Below are positions 34,772-43,630 of a stretch of DNA of 48,257 bases, piece after piece. Each line of letters starts with the position of its first letter. The first letter of the stretch is position 1. This DNA is from an uncultured Spartobacteria bacterium (GTDB taxonomy: Bacteria > Verrucomicrobiota > Verrucomicrobiia > Chthoniobacterales > Chthoniobacteraceae): NCBI GenBank assembly GCA_903882875.1, contig CAIRYQ010000064.1:1-48257 (forward strand), written 5' to 3'. The notes below the pieces were generated by a model that did no database searches, was not told the DNA's origin, and saw only the letters and a list, made by a program, of their open reading frames with translations. The position numbers and the translations under genes are program-made.

Positions 34772-35080
34772 ATGCAACACCGTTACGAGGGACTCCTCAT
34801 TCTCAATCTCAAAGGCAAGGAAGACAGCGCGCAGAAGGTCATTGACCGTCTCGAAAAGGAATTCACCGCCGAAGGCGCGAAAGTCGAGAGCGTCCAGAAA
34901 ATGGAACAGCGCCACCTCAGCTACGTCGCCGGAGATCTCGACAGCGGCTTCTATGTGAACTTCGTCTTCAGCGCAGCGCCCGCCGCGCTCGACAAGATCA
35001 AGGCCCGCTTCAAGCTCGACGGCGAAGTGTACCGCCAGCAGTACGCCCGTCTCCACGCGAAGCAGAAGGCCGCAGCCTGA
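34772..35080 (+). CDS. rpsF: 30S ribosomal protein bS6
   Basis: The protein has 102 residues from ATG 34772, one base after the pth stop (TAATATG). MQHRYEGLLILNLKGKEDSA, VIDRLEKEFTAEGAKVESVQ, RHLSYVAGDLDSGFYVNFVF fit bS6, which pairs with bS18 on the small subunit. The gene for bS18 does not follow; ssb does. Confidence 0.93.
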   Translation: MQHRYEGLLILNLKGKEDSAQKVIDRLEKEFTAEGAKVESVQKMEQRHLSYVAGDLDSGFYVNFVFSAAPAALDKIKARFKLDGEVYRQQYARLHAKQKAAA

Positions 35081-35154
35081 GGAACAGCGCGAGCCTTCGC
35101 ACCGCAGGCCCGCGCCCTTTTTCCCGACACCGAAACGCCCAGCTCCCCACGCAC

Positions 35155-35649
35155 ATGCCAAACCTGAACAAAGTCATGCTCATGGGAAATCTCACGAGAG
35201 ATCCCGAGATCAAGTACACGCCCAAGGGCACCGCGATTGCCAACTTCGGCATCGCCATCAACCGCGTGTTCACGCCCGAGGGCGGCGAGCGGCGCGAGGA
35301 GGTCACGTTCATTGACCTCGAAGCATTTGGCCGCACCGCGGAAGTCATCGGCGAGTATTTCAAAAAGGGCCGCCCGATTTTCATCGAAGGCCGGCTGAAG
35401 CTCGACTCGTGGGACGACAAGACGACCGGGAAGAAAATGAGCAAGCTGCGCGTCGTCGTGGAGAGCTTCGAATTCCTCGGCAGCCGCGAAGGCGGCCCCG
35501 CCAGTGGCGGCGGCGGTGGTGAGGAAGGCGGCTCGCATTCCGCCCCGCCCCGCAGCAGCGCGCCGCCCCAGCGTCGCGCCCCGTCGAGCCCGCCCCGCCC
35601 GCCCGCCGATCCCGACCTCGACGTTCAGGCCGACGACGTGCCGTTCTAG
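35155..35649 (+). CDS. ssb: Single-stranded DNA-binding protein
   Basis: The protein has 164 residues from ATG 35155. The OB-fold is typical: PNLNKVMLMGNLTRDPEIKY, TAIANFGIAINRVFTP, EVTFIDLEAFGRTAEVIGEY and GRPIFIEGRLKLDSWDD. After a Gly/Pro/Ser-rich linker the acidic tip DDVPF is intact; this tip recruits replication and repair proteins. It closes the prs-ssb block, with no rpsR or rplI behind it. Confidence 0.96.
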   Translation: MPNLNKVMLMGNLTRDPEIKYTPKGTAIANFGIAINRVFTPEGGERREEVTFIDLEAFGRTAEVIGEYFKKGRPIFIEGRLKLDSWDDKTTGKKMSKLRVVVESFEFLGSREGGPASGGGGGEEGGSHSAPPRSSAPPQRRAPSSPPRPPADPDLDVQADDVPF

Positions 35650-35685
35650 GACGGGCCAGGTGAAAAGGCAGCCGCGCGACTGCGT

Positions 35686-35769
35686 GGTGGAACGCGACCT
35701 CCGGGCGCGTTCCCAGAATGGAATGCTTGCGCCCAGCCCAGGCAGCGTGCCCGGAGGTCACGCTCCACC
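35686..35769. repeat. Inverted repeat downstream of ssb
   Basis: The left arm GGTGGAACGCGACCTCCGGGC (35686-35706, broken here for length) is matched by the reverse complement of GCCCGGAGGTCACGCTCCACC at 35749-35769, with a few mismatches. It belongs loosely with the GGTGGAGCGC motifs at 129 and 15249. It may also serve as a transcription end, but no T-run follows. Confidence 0.65.
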
Positions 35770-35890
35770 GGTGCGCGCGCCTCACTGCTAAAGGCTAAAC
35801 TTCGCTGCGAGCAATCACCGCCAGGAGCGTCGCCTCCGAAAAGGGACATCCCGTGAACGTCCGCAGCCCTGCGCTGTCCCACTGGAGCCC

Positions 35891-36223
35891 ATGAAATACG
35901 CACGCTCCCCGTTCGCCGATGCCCTGCTCCATCTCGTCTGGCCATTTCGCCGACGTGGCATCCGCCGTCCGGTCCGCATCGCATGGCAGCGATGCGTCGT
36001 CTTCGTGGTCGGGCTGGTATTCCTCTGCGTCTGGCTCGTGCCCGCGCTGCTCATGTGGGTGTGGGAAAAGCTCCGCCGGGATCGCAGCGGGCTTCCCGGC
36101 TGTGTCCGCTACGGCTGCCCCTGCATCGCGAGGGTGGAGTTCTCCAAAGGCTTCGCGGACCTGCGCCCGCTGAACATCGGCCAGCGCAAGCCGTCCCGCC
36201 GCCGCAGGCCTTCCCTCCGCTGA
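35891..36223 (+). CDS. Small hypothetical membrane protein
   Basis: The open frame encodes 110 residues with one hydrophobic segment, VVFVVGLVFLCVWLVPALLM, flanked by Arg-rich stretches (FRRRGIRRPVRIAWQR and the tail RRRRPSLR). Several Cys follow the membrane segment (GCVRYGCPCIARV). No family is recognised and there are other open frames here, so it could be spurious. It lies after the inverted repeat that follows ssb. Confidence 0.35.
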   Translation: MKYARSPFADALLHLVWPFRRRGIRRPVRIAWQRCVVFVVGLVFLCVWLVPALLMWVWEKLRRDRSGLPGCVRYGCPCIARVEFSKGFADLRPLNIGQRKPSRRRRPSLR

Positions 36224-36338
36224 GCCCGCCGCTGAGGCGCAAATCCAGGCCTTCGAGGACACGTGGGAGTGGAACAGCGAGAGCCGGCGCGCTCCATCGC
36301 TGCGGCACCGCTTCATCACGCCTCTTGGCCGGGGTGCC

Positions 36339-38381
36339 TCACTTGCGGCCCGGCTGGTTTCGCGTCGCGCTCTGATCTCCGTTCAGCCAGTCGTCGCCAG
36401 GCTGGAGCTGGAGCTTGCCGGTCTTTGCCGCATCGGATGGGCCTTTCCATCCGAGCCTTCCGTTCAGCACGACGTCCGCCGCGGCGACGACGCCGACATT
36501 CACCGCGAGCGGATGGTTTTTCAATATGGCGCGCATGATCTGCCAGCGGCGCTCCATGACGGCGTTCACGGCCTGCACGTCCGCCTTTTTCCCGTCCTCG
36601 ATCGCGTCGGCAAGGCGGTGCGCCTCGGCGCTGACCGCCGTGAACTCCAGCCCCGCGCGCAGGAACGCCACGCGGCGGTGCGACGGCTCGTCGTTCTCCG
36701 TGGCCTTTGCCGCTGCGACGAGCGACGCGCGCAGCCCGTCAATCGTCTCCTGCGTGATTTGCGGGAATGAGCCCTTGCCGGCGACCAGGACGACGCCCTT
36801 CTCGGCGAGCAGAAAATAGCTCTTCACCTGCTCCGCACCCGCGCCGAAGCCGCTCTTGCAATAGTCATCGAGCAGCGCGTCGAAATCCTGCGCCGGGTTC
36901 CAGATCAGCCGCGCCATCGCGTAGTAGTGAAGGCCCTGCGTCGCCCAGTTGTTATAGATGCTGTCCATGTCCGTCGCCAACATGCCGTGCGATGCGAGAT
37001 AGGTGAGCGTGGCGGAATTTTCGCGCGCACGCGGGCTGAGCGCGGCGTCGCGGTAGCCGCTGTGCAGGTTGTTCGGCCGCCAATAGACACGCTTCGCGCC
37101 CGCCGCCTGCCAGCCTTTCCAGCCGTCGGCGGTGTTCGGCACGTAGCGCAGCACGAGGTTCGGGTGCAGCTTCTCTCGGACCGGCGGATCGGAGTAGTAG
37201 CTGTATGCCTCGACGAGAAAAAGCTGATCGGGCACGGCCTTCGTCACGCGCTCGGCGACGGCGTTCCAATAGTGGACGTAGCGATCGCTCAGCGCGACGT
37301 AGTCCACCTCCGTGCGTTCCGCGCCGCCGACGTGCGCGAATTGCAGGAGCTTGATCTTCGCACCATTGGGCGCGTCGAGCGCCTTGCACGCATCGCACAT
37401 GCAGAAGCTCGAGTAGCCGCCGTCATTCGGGCACAGCGAAATGGCCGGCTGCGCCTTGCCGCCGAGCCGCGCGATGATGTCGTTCGCGACGTGCTCGACG
37501 AGTCCCGCATTGGAAACACAGAGCCGCCAGCGCTCCTTCGCCTTGCTCTGGTCGCGCGTGCCATCCGGCTGCAATGCGAACCACTCGGGGTGCGCCTTTC
37601 CGTGCTCCTCCCAGCCGCCGCGCAGCCCGCCGCCCGCCGCGCCGCCGACGATGCCGATGTTCCCGCCGAGCCCGTGCCACGCTGCCCATGAGCCTTCGGA
37701 TTCCGTCTTCGATGCCGCACTTTTCGCCGCAAGATATTCGTCCATCGAGGAGCCGAGCGTCGCGAGGCCCTGGGCCGCGCCGCGCAATTCAGCAGCGGCG
37801 AAACGGATGTTCCGCTGCCCGATCGGCGGCGTGAAATGCACGTCCAGATCCGCCACGGTGATCGTGCGCTTCTTCGGGACGACCTTGCCCGTCTCGCCGG
37901 GCCACAGGCTGCGACACCCGAGCGTTTCGAGGAAATTGAACACCGCGTGCGACGTCACATCCCTTCGCTTTCCACCGGAGCCGTCGTCGCGTCCGAGCAG
38001 CGCGATCGTGTTGCCGCCCGTCTTCAGCAAAATCCCGCCCGTGCCGATGCCCTCGGTGGAGAGGCCCAGCCGGCGTGTGATGTCGCTTTCTCCGAGCAGG
38101 ATGAAGTTCTCCGCGCCGCCTTTTCCTTCGGACGCGATCACTTTGCCGCCCTCGATGCGCGCATCGTGAAGGTCGGCCTCCGTCAGCACGGGCAGGGTCG
38201 CGCCGGACATCTGCTTCACATGCTCGACGAGCGCTTTCAACGAGCCGCTCTGAGCAGCACCGCGCGCGACGACGATCGCAGCGCGCGGCTGGCCGTCCTG
38301 CGTGATGGTGAGGTCCGCCGCCGTCAGTGCCATCAGCGGCGCGAGCGACAGCGCTGCGAGGATGAATCGTGATATCTTCAT
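36339..38381 (-). CDS. DUF4838 family exported protein
   Basis: The protein has 680 residues from ATG 38381 with a signal peptide (ISRFILAALSLAPLMALTAAD). The first 150 residues resemble the N-terminal domain of glucuronidase-like enzymes (QSGSLKALVEHVKQMSGAT). DUF4838 follows: LCPNDGGYSSFCMCDACKAL, FLVEAYSYYSDPPVREKLHP, NLVLRYVPNTADGWKGW and ARLIWNPAQDFDALLDDYCK. These proteins are predicted TIM-barrel glycosidases related to alpha-glucuronidases; no activity has been shown that I know of. It is the last gene of a run of exported enzymes on the minus strand, 15 bp after the SGNH-like gene, so an operon is likely. Confidence 0.88.
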   Translation of the reverse strand: MKISRFILAALSLAPLMALTAADLTITQDGQPRAAIVVARGAAQSGSLKALVEHVKQMSGATLPVLTEADLHDARIEGGKVIASEGKGGAENFILLGESDITRRLGLSTEGIGTGGILLKTGGNTIALLGRDDGSGGKRRDVTSHAVFNFLETLGCRSLWPGETGKVVPKKRTITVADLDVHFTPPIGQRNIRFAAAELRGAAQGLATLGSSMDEYLAAKSAASKTESEGSWAAWHGLGGNIGIVGGAAGGGLRGGWEEHGKAHPEWFALQPDGTRDQSKAKERWRLCVSNAGLVEHVANDIIARLGGKAQPAISLCPNDGGYSSFCMCDACKALDAPNGAKIKLLQFAHVGGAERTEVDYVALSDRYVHYWNAVAERVTKAVPDQLFLVEAYSYYSDPPVREKLHPNLVLRYVPNTADGWKGWQAAGAKRVYWRPNNLHSGYRDAALSPRARENSATLTYLASHGMLATDMDSIYNNWATQGLHYYAMARLIWNPAQDFDALLDDYCKSGFGAGAEQVKSYFLLAEKGVVLVAGKGSFPQITQETIDGLRASLVAAAKATENDEPSHRRVAFLRAGLEFTAVSAEAHRLADAIEDGKKADVQAVNAVMERRWQIMRAILKNHPLAVNVGVVAAADVVLNGRLGWKGPSDAAKTGKLQLQPGDDWLNGDQSATRNQPGRK

Positions 38382-38396
38382 GGGCTCCGCGGGTGC

Positions 38397-39308
38397 TTAT
38401 TTCGCCGGCACCGCGATGCCGGCAGGCGCGTAATTTGAAACCACATCCCACGCGAGCTTCTGGAGAATCGCGTGCTGCTCATCACTCACGCTGCGCTCCG
38501 TGATTTTGTGGCCGACGGGGCTCATGCGGTACATCGCCGCAAAGTCGCAATAGGCGGCAAGCACCATGATGGCTCCCTGCCCGTGGCCGATCGGATCCCG
38601 GAAAAGTTTCGACTGCTGCGTGATGCCGGGGAACTTCCCCTCCGCTACCATCGCGCGCAGCTTCACCACCGCATCGCCGACCGGGACGATGAACACATGC
38701 CTGCCATGCTGCTTGTTCAGCTCATCCGCCTGCGCCTCCATCCGCTTCCGCCATTCATCAATCGCCGCCTGCAAGTCCTCGATCTTCGCCGTGTCCCGCT
38801 GCGCATTGTCCTTGATGCGCCTGTCCGGTTCTCCCGGTGCCGGCGCGGCGACATCGTACGGATACCACGAGCCCTGGATGAGAAAGCGGATGTTCGGATT
38901 GTGCTTCAGCCCCAGCTCCACAAAATTCGTGATGCCCGGATCGGGAATCATGAGGTGCGGCGCCATCGTGAAGACATCCACCTTGCCGCTCACCAGCGCG
39001 GGCTTCGCCGTATTCTTGTCGTCGGGATAATCCCAGTGCTGGATCACTTTCGATCCGCCGATGCCCTGCTGCCCCACGCGGACGTGCCCCTGGATGCCCG
39101 CGGACTTCACCAGTTCATCAATCATCGGCGGCACGAACATGTGAAAGCTGTGCCCGGTGTAAAACACGCGCTGCCCGGCGGGCGCCTTTGCCTCCTCGGC
39201 GGACGCGATGGGGCAGAATGCCAGCGCGATCAGCGGGACGATCGCCGAGCAGAATGCGCGACGGGTGAATGGTGAAAGGGCGGCGGCGCGTCTGTGGTGA
39301 GTGTTCAT
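38397..39308 (-). CDS. Exported SGNH-hydrolase-like protein
   Basis: The protein has 303 residues from ATG 39308 (MNTHHRRAAALSPF). The leader is Tat-like, with TRRAFCSAIVPLIALAFCPI. The mature start RVFYTGHSFHMFVPPMIDEL resembles block I of SGNH esterases, with Ser in GHSFH. The sequence KVDVFTMAPHLMIPDPGI and the late His in IGHGQGAIMVLAAYCDFAAM fit the same fold. Catalytic function on an acylated polysaccharide is plausible but unproven. It is directly upstream of the DUF4838 gene. Confidence 0.7.
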   Translation of the reverse strand: MNTHHRRAAALSPFTRRAFCSAIVPLIALAFCPIASAEEAKAPAGQRVFYTGHSFHMFVPPMIDELVKSAGIQGHVRVGQQGIGGSKVIQHWDYPDDKNTAKPALVSGKVDVFTMAPHLMIPDPGITNFVELGLKHNPNIRFLIQGSWYPYDVAAPAPGEPDRRIKDNAQRDTAKIEDLQAAIDEWRKRMEAQADELNKQHGRHVFIVPVGDAVVKLRAMVAEGKFPGITQQSKLFRDPIGHGQGAIMVLAAYCDFAAMYRMSPVGHKITERSVSDEQHAILQKLAWDVVSNYAPAGIAVPAK

Positions 39309-39477
39309 CGTTGAGTCTCGCATTGTTGGTTGGCACTCTTCCTCACCCGGAGGTTGAATGGAAATTAGCCTGTGGTGAAACCACCGGCCTCCATCGCCCG
39401 TTTGCCGCGGGCACGTCTATCGCGTCTTTGGTGACGCTTCACGGGTGATCTGCACTGGGTGCTCGTCACCTCCGTCG

Positions 39478-40596
39478 TCACTTGTCCTTCTTTGCAGGAT
39501 GCGCGGTCAGTTCGGAGAGCGCGTGCTTCAGTTTCCCGGACTCTGCGGAATTGGCAGGCAGTGGTTCGGGGCGGAATGCGGGCAGCAATTTTTCCCAGAC
39601 AAGATCCAGCTCCGTCTGCATCTGTCCGGTCTGCGCGGTGATCGCGATCACTGCGTCCTGCTCGGGCATCACGAGACAGATCTGACCGTCACGCCCGTCA
39701 CCGCGGTAGGCGTTGTGCTGGCAGCGCCAGAATTGGAATCCGTAGCCTTGCCGCCAGTCGGGATTTTTTCCGCTCGGCGCGCGGTCGTTGTCCACCTGCT
39801 TGGCGGTCGCGGCTTCGATCCATTTTTCGGGGAGCAGTTGTTTGCCGTTCCATTTTCCCTTTTGAAGATAGAGCTGGCCGAATTTCGCGATGTCCTCGGT
39901 GCGGACGAAGAGGCCGAAGCCGCCGAGATTGTAGCCCTCAGCGGTGGCACCCCACGCGGGGTTCTCGATGCCGAGCGGCTCGAAGAGGCGCGGCTTGAGA
40001 AAATCGAGCACCGTCTGGCCCGTGGCCTTCGTGACAATCGCCGAGAGCATGTAGCTGCCGGGCGTGTTGTAACGGAACCATGTGCCCGGCTTGTGCGTGA
40101 CCGGCTGCGCGAAAAATTCCTTCACCGACGGGCCGGATTCGATGCTGAATTTCGGCTCGGTGTCATGCCCTCCGCTCATCGTGAGCAGGTCGCGCACGCG
40201 CATCGCGCTGAGATTTTCGCCGGGCTCTGCGGGCGCCTCGGCTTTGAAAAACTTCAGCACCGGGTCTTCGAGGCTGAGCTTGCCTTCTTCGGCCGCGAGT
40301 CCGACCGCGGTCGAGTTGAAGCTCTTGCTCAGCGACCACAGGACGTGCGGCTTGTCCGCGGCCTCGGGCTTCCACCAGCACTCGGCGATCACATGCCCGT
40401 GCCGCACGAGCATGAAGCTGTGCAGGGTGTTGATCTGCTTGTCAGCCGCCTCGACGAAATCGCGGATGGCCGCCGATGAAATGCCCTGCTCCTCCGGCGA
40501 ACTGCGCGGCAGCGGCGCGGCAGAACGGGCGATGCCGCCAAATGCGAGAAGCAGCAGCGCGAGAACGGAGAAGTGGAATGGCGTTTTGTTTTTCAT
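39478..40596 (-). CDS. Exported class C beta-lactamase-like serine hydrolase
   Basis: The protein has 372 residues from ATG 40596 with a signal peptide (FSVLALLLLAFGGIARSAA). The catalytic SxxK motif is SLSK at residues 88-91 (LWSLSKSFNSTAVGLA). Tyr176 in FRYNTPGSYML takes the place of the second motif. RDLLTMSGGHD, RLFEPLGIENPAW and FVRTEDIAKFGQLYLQKGKW are typical of this esterase/peptidase family. It is more likely an esterase or D-amino-acid peptidase than a resistance enzyme. It lies between the SGNH-like and amidohydrolase genes, all on the minus strand. Confidence 0.88.
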   Translation of the reverse strand: MKNKTPFHFSVLALLLLAFGGIARSAAPLPRSSPEEQGISSAAIRDFVEAADKQINTLHSFMLVRHGHVIAECWWKPEAADKPHVLWSLSKSFNSTAVGLAAEEGKLSLEDPVLKFFKAEAPAEPGENLSAMRVRDLLTMSGGHDTEPKFSIESGPSVKEFFAQPVTHKPGTWFRYNTPGSYMLSAIVTKATGQTVLDFLKPRLFEPLGIENPAWGATAEGYNLGGFGLFVRTEDIAKFGQLYLQKGKWNGKQLLPEKWIEAATAKQVDNDRAPSGKNPDWRQGYGFQFWRCQHNAYRGDGRDGQICLVMPEQDAVIAITAQTGQMQTELDLVWEKLLPAFRPEPLPANSAESGKLKHALSELTAHPAKKDK

Positions 40597-40791
40597 GGGT
40601 ACGGGTGGAACGGAGAATTCAGAGACGAAAAAATCGGGAATGCGAGTTTGGGTTCAATATTTTCCCCGGGCACCGCCTGCCGCTCGAACGGAGATTGGAC
40701 GCGGGGTTTCAAGCAACTTGCCCGGATCGTCGCCGGTCCGTGCTCCGACAAAAGTGATGCCACTTTTCCCGACGCCGACCGGCAGGACCAC

Positions 40792-41775
40792 TCAGACCTT
40801 CAGCGAGTAATGCCTCAGCGCGTTCGCCGACCAGAGTTTCTCCTGCTCCGCGGCGGGACGAGTCGCGACGATTTGCGTGAGAAATTCCACCCAGCGTTTC
40901 AACGGCGCACCGAGCAGGCAGACCGGCCAGTCGCCGCCGAACACCACGCGATCCGGGCCGAACTTGTCGAGGCAGTGGTTCACGGCCGGCGCGAGGTCGG
41001 AAGCATCGCCGCCCTTCGGCAGGCCCGCCGCGACACCGCTGATCTTGCCGATCACATTTGGCTGTTTCGCAAACGCCTCGATCGCGCGCTTCCATTCGTC
41101 GGCCGTGTGCTTCGGCTTTTCCCCGCCATCGCGCGACGGGCGGAAGCATTTGAGGTCGGGATTGCCGCAGTGATCCAAAACGAAGCGCGTGCCGGGGCAG
41201 TACGCGGCGAGTTTCGCTCCGTCGCTCAGATCCGTCGGCCTCATGCACAAGTCGAAGCTCATGCCCAGCTCGCCGAGCAGTTTCACGCCGCGGACAAAAT
41301 CTTCCTGCAGGCAATAGCCCGATGGCGTCTCCGGCACATGCAGCACCTGGCGCACTCCCTTGATGAGCGGGTTGCCCTTGAATTTCTTGGTGTAGGCCGC
41401 AAAGCCCGGCGAAGCAACCCGTCCGCCGATGACTGCGGCGATGGTCGGATTTTTTCCCGATCGCGCAAGTTCGAGAACCAGCTCCGCCTCGGCGTCGTGC
41501 TGTTCCGGCGCGACATCCACCTCCATGTAAACCGCGCGGATGTTCAGCCCCTCCGTCGCGGCGCGATATTCCTCGGTGCGATAGCTCTGATTCAGCACTG
41601 CGGGAACGCCGTCGAGCCACGGCAGCTTTTGTTTCGTCAGATCCCACAGATGCTGGTGCGTGTCTATGATGAGCGGCGGTTTCGATTCGGCCGCGCCGAC
41701 GTTGGCAAAGAGTCCGCTTGCCACGGTTGCGGCAGCAGTCTGCTGGATGAATGTGCGACGGTTCATGGAGGTCAT
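40792..41775 (-). CDS. Amidohydrolase-2 family protein with Tat leader
   Basis: The protein has 327 residues from ATG 41775 (MTSMNRRTFIQQTAAATVAS), a start preceded by AAGG; ATG 41766 is the alternative. NRRTFIQQ is a Tat-type leader. The TIM-barrel metal site begins IIDTHQHLWDLTKQ and continues GVRQVLHVPE, RFVLDHCGNPDL and FGGDWPVC. This is the COG3618 group, which includes lactonases such as L-fuconolactonase and other sugar-acid lactone hydrolases. The substrate is unknown, but the neighbours (glycosidase-like and esterase-like) make a sugar lactone plausible. Confidence 0.88.
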   Translation of the reverse strand: MTSMNRRTFIQQTAAATVASGLFANVGAAESKPPLIIDTHQHLWDLTKQKLPWLDGVPAVLNQSYRTEEYRAATEGLNIRAVYMEVDVAPEQHDAEAELVLELARSGKNPTIAAVIGGRVASPGFAAYTKKFKGNPLIKGVRQVLHVPETPSGYCLQEDFVRGVKLLGELGMSFDLCMRPTDLSDGAKLAAYCPGTRFVLDHCGNPDLKCFRPSRDGGEKPKHTADEWKRAIEAFAKQPNVIGKISGVAAGLPKGGDASDLAPAVNHCLDKFGPDRVVFGGDWPVCLLGAPLKRWVEFLTQIVATRPAAEQEKLWSANALRHYSLKV

Positions 41776-41909
41776 GGCCTTGAACTTGATGGACGCCGCC
41801 CTGTGTTCCAAGCCTTCAGCAAATCTCATTTTCGATCGCGATGTCACCGAAGCAACCTGAACCCAAAAAACGCATCCGCGTGACGCGTGCCTGTCAGTCC
41901 GTCACTCCC

Positions 41910-42863
41910 TCACGCCACGCAGCCTTCGAGTGATTTTCGAATCTTTACCTCGTCGAGATTTTTGCCGATGAAGACGAGCTGGCTCTGGCGCTTCTCGTCC
42001 TTGTTCCAAAGGCGATCCCAGAGGAGCGTGAAGCGGTTGTTCACGCCGTGGAAGATCGCGCGGCGCGGATTTCCGGCGATGTTCAGAAAGCCCTTGCTGC
42101 GGTAAATCTGCTCCTTCTCGGACATCTCCTGGATGAAGAACTCCAGCTTCTCGATGACCATCGGTTTCTCGAAGGTGAACGAGAAGCTGTTGATGTCGTG
42201 GTGATGCCGGTTGCGCATCTCGTCGAGGAAGCCGGGGTCGAGCTCGAGCTTTTTGTCGAGGTCGAACGCGTTCATGTCGAGCAGCTCCTTGAGGTTCGCC
42301 TGCGACTGGTTCGTGCGGATCGTGCGGCAGTGCGGGTTCAGTTCGCGGATGATGCCCTCGACTTTAACGAGCTGCGCCTCGTCCACGAGGTCGGTCTTGT
42401 TCAGCAAAATGAAATCGGCCATCGAGATCTGCTCGCGCGCGGTTTCCTGCGCTTTCATCTGCTTTTCGATCTGCTCGGCGTCCACGACGGTGATGATCGA
42501 GTCCAACATCACGACCTGCTGAAGCTGCGGGATGTTCAGGAATGTCTGCGCGACCGGCTGCGGATCGGCGGCGCCGGTAGTCTCGACGAGGATGTAGTCA
42601 AAGCCGCCGCGCTTGAGCAGCTTTTGCACGCCGGCGACGAGATCCTTGCGCACCGAGCAGCACACGCAGCCGTTGTTGAGTTCGAGGATGTCGTCGTCGG
42701 TTTTCTCAACGAGCGCACCGTCCACGCCGATCTTGCCCATCTCATTGATGATGACGGCAAACTTGTAGCCGTGGTTTTCCTTGAGGATGTAGTTGAGGAG
42801 CGTCGTTTTTCCCGCGCCGAGGAAGCCGGTGAGGATGGTGACAGGGATGCGTTTCTGGCTCAT
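41910..42863 (-). CDS. CobW/COG0523 family GTPase (putative metal chaperone)
   Basis: The protein has 317 residues from ATG 42863. The P-loop is GFLGAGKTT at 13-21, the metal-binding CxCC motif is at Cys66, Cys68 and Cys69 in [14 protein letters not shown], and the guanine motif is NKTDL in [28 protein letters not shown] is also typical. This group includes ZNG1/YeiR/YjiA proteins that load zinc onto client proteins and are often induced by zinc shortage. The C-terminal CobW domain is present ([20 protein letters not shown]). It lies next to rpmB and a 67-residue conserved protein, across a terminator. Confidence 0.92.
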   Translation of the reverse strand: MSQKRIPVTILTGFLGAGKTTLLNYILKENHGYKFAVIINEMGKIGVDGALVEKTDDDILELNNGCVCCSVRKDLVAGVQKLLKRGGFDYILVETTGAADPQPVAQTFLNIPQLQQVVMLDSIITVVDAEQIEKQMKAQETAREQISMADFILLNKTDLVDEAQLVKVEGIIRELNPHCRTIRTNQSQANLKELLDMNAFDLDKKLELDPGFLDEMRNRHHHDINSFSFTFEKPMVIEKLEFFIQEMSEKEQIYRSKGFLNIAGNPRRAIFHGVNNRFTLLWDRLWNKDEKRQSQLVFIGKNLDEVKIRKSLEGCVA

Positions 42864-42875
42864 GAAATGTGTGGG

Positions 42876-42921
42876 TTAAAAATGAAACTGGCGGCTCGGA
42901 GACAAGCTCCAGGCCGCCAGT
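42876..42921 (-). terminator. Intrinsic terminator after the rpmB unit
   Basis: On the minus strand the stem ACTGGCGGC pairs with GCCGCCAGT, extended by GGAG/CTCC around a short loop, and is followed by TTTCATTTTT. It lies 26 bp after the stop of the 67-residue protein and 13 bp before the CobW-like start, so it separates the two units. Confidence 0.85.
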
Positions 42922-42947
42922 GTTCGAAAGGAATTTTCCGCGCGGGG

Positions 42948-43151
42948 CTACTTGATCTTGCGGAGCATCGGCAGGCCGGTGCGCTCGTTCTCGGTGACTT
43001 CCATGCCCGCGGGCATGGCGTCAATCGCGCCTTCCTTGGCTTCGCCGCCGAAGTAGTAAAGGGTGACTTCCTGGCCGCCCTTGAGCTTCTGCTTGCGGGC
43101 GTGGAGGTGGTAGGTCTTGCCGGATTTTTTGCTGACGACGGTGAATGCCAT
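42948..43151 (-). CDS. Conserved 67-residue protein next to rpmB
   Basis: The protein is MAFTVVSKKSGKTYHLHARK, then QKLKGGQEVTLYYFGGEAKE, AIDAMPAGMEVTENERTGLP and MLRKIK. I recognise a pattern seen in short proteins of several phyla (hydrophobic 'LYYFG' strand, 'A.DAMP.G.EV.EN.RTGLP.L.K' ending), of unknown function. It follows rpmB by 36 bp on the same strand and is bounded by the terminator, so both share one message. A ribosome-linked role is possible. Confidence 0.8.
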   Translation of the reverse strand: MAFTVVSKKSGKTYHLHARKQKLKGGQEVTLYYFGGEAKEGAIDAMPAGMEVTENERTGLPMLRKIK

Positions 43152-43187
43152 GATGTGTGGTTGGGATTTGGAAAAAATACTCAGCGG

Positions 43188-43454
43188 CTAGGCTACGAGG
43201 CCAGCCTTTTTCAGCGTGGCGTATGCGCCGTTCTTCGCGACCGTCTTCAGCGCGCGCGCCGTGAGCTTCACCGTGATGAATTTCTTCAGCTCCGGCACCC
43301 ATACGCGTTTGGTCTTGAGGTTCGGCAGGAAATAGCGGCGGGTCGTCGCGGTGACGTGCTGGCCGATGCCCCCCTTCTTTTTCGCGAGACCGCGACGGTG
43401 AATTTTGCGGCCCTTCAGGGCTTTGGTTCCATTGATGTCACAGACGCGGCTCAT
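43188..43454 (-). CDS. rpmB: 50S ribosomal protein bL28
   Basis: The protein has 88 residues from ATG 43454: MSRVCDINGTKALKGRKIHR, RRYFLPNLKTKRVWVPELKK, FITVKLTARALKTVAKNGAY. The RRxFLPNL..KR.WV core is diagnostic of bL28. There is a single Cys (Cys5), so no zinc ribbon; this is the zinc-free form. The insert around KIHRRGLAKKKGGIGQHV is longer than in E. coli. It heads a two-gene unit with the 67-residue protein and is near a CobW-family gene. Confidence 0.93.
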   Translation of the reverse strand: MSRVCDINGTKALKGRKIHRRGLAKKKGGIGQHVTATTRRYFLPNLKTKRVWVPELKKFITVKLTARALKTVAKNGAYATLKKAGLVA

Positions 43455-43630
43455 ATTTTTGGTATGCTAGGTTTACGGGTGAAAAGGGCGCGGAGCATCG
43501 CGGGCACGCTTCGCATGGTCAAGAGCAATCTTGGTCCCCACAATAATCGCCCGCGGACTCACGGTGCGAGTCCCGGACGTTCGGTGCGAGGTTGAGGCTG
43601 CCGGGCGCACGCACCCGCTCATGCCCCGCG

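Noticed and set aside
42048-43595. 515-residue open frame on the plus strand
   Set aside because: It is antisense to the CobW-like gene, the 67-residue gene and rpmB, all of which have clear family motifs.
43500-43600. Possible tRNA or small RNA upstream of rpmB
   Set aside because: No T-arm consensus or cloverleaf could be built on either strand.
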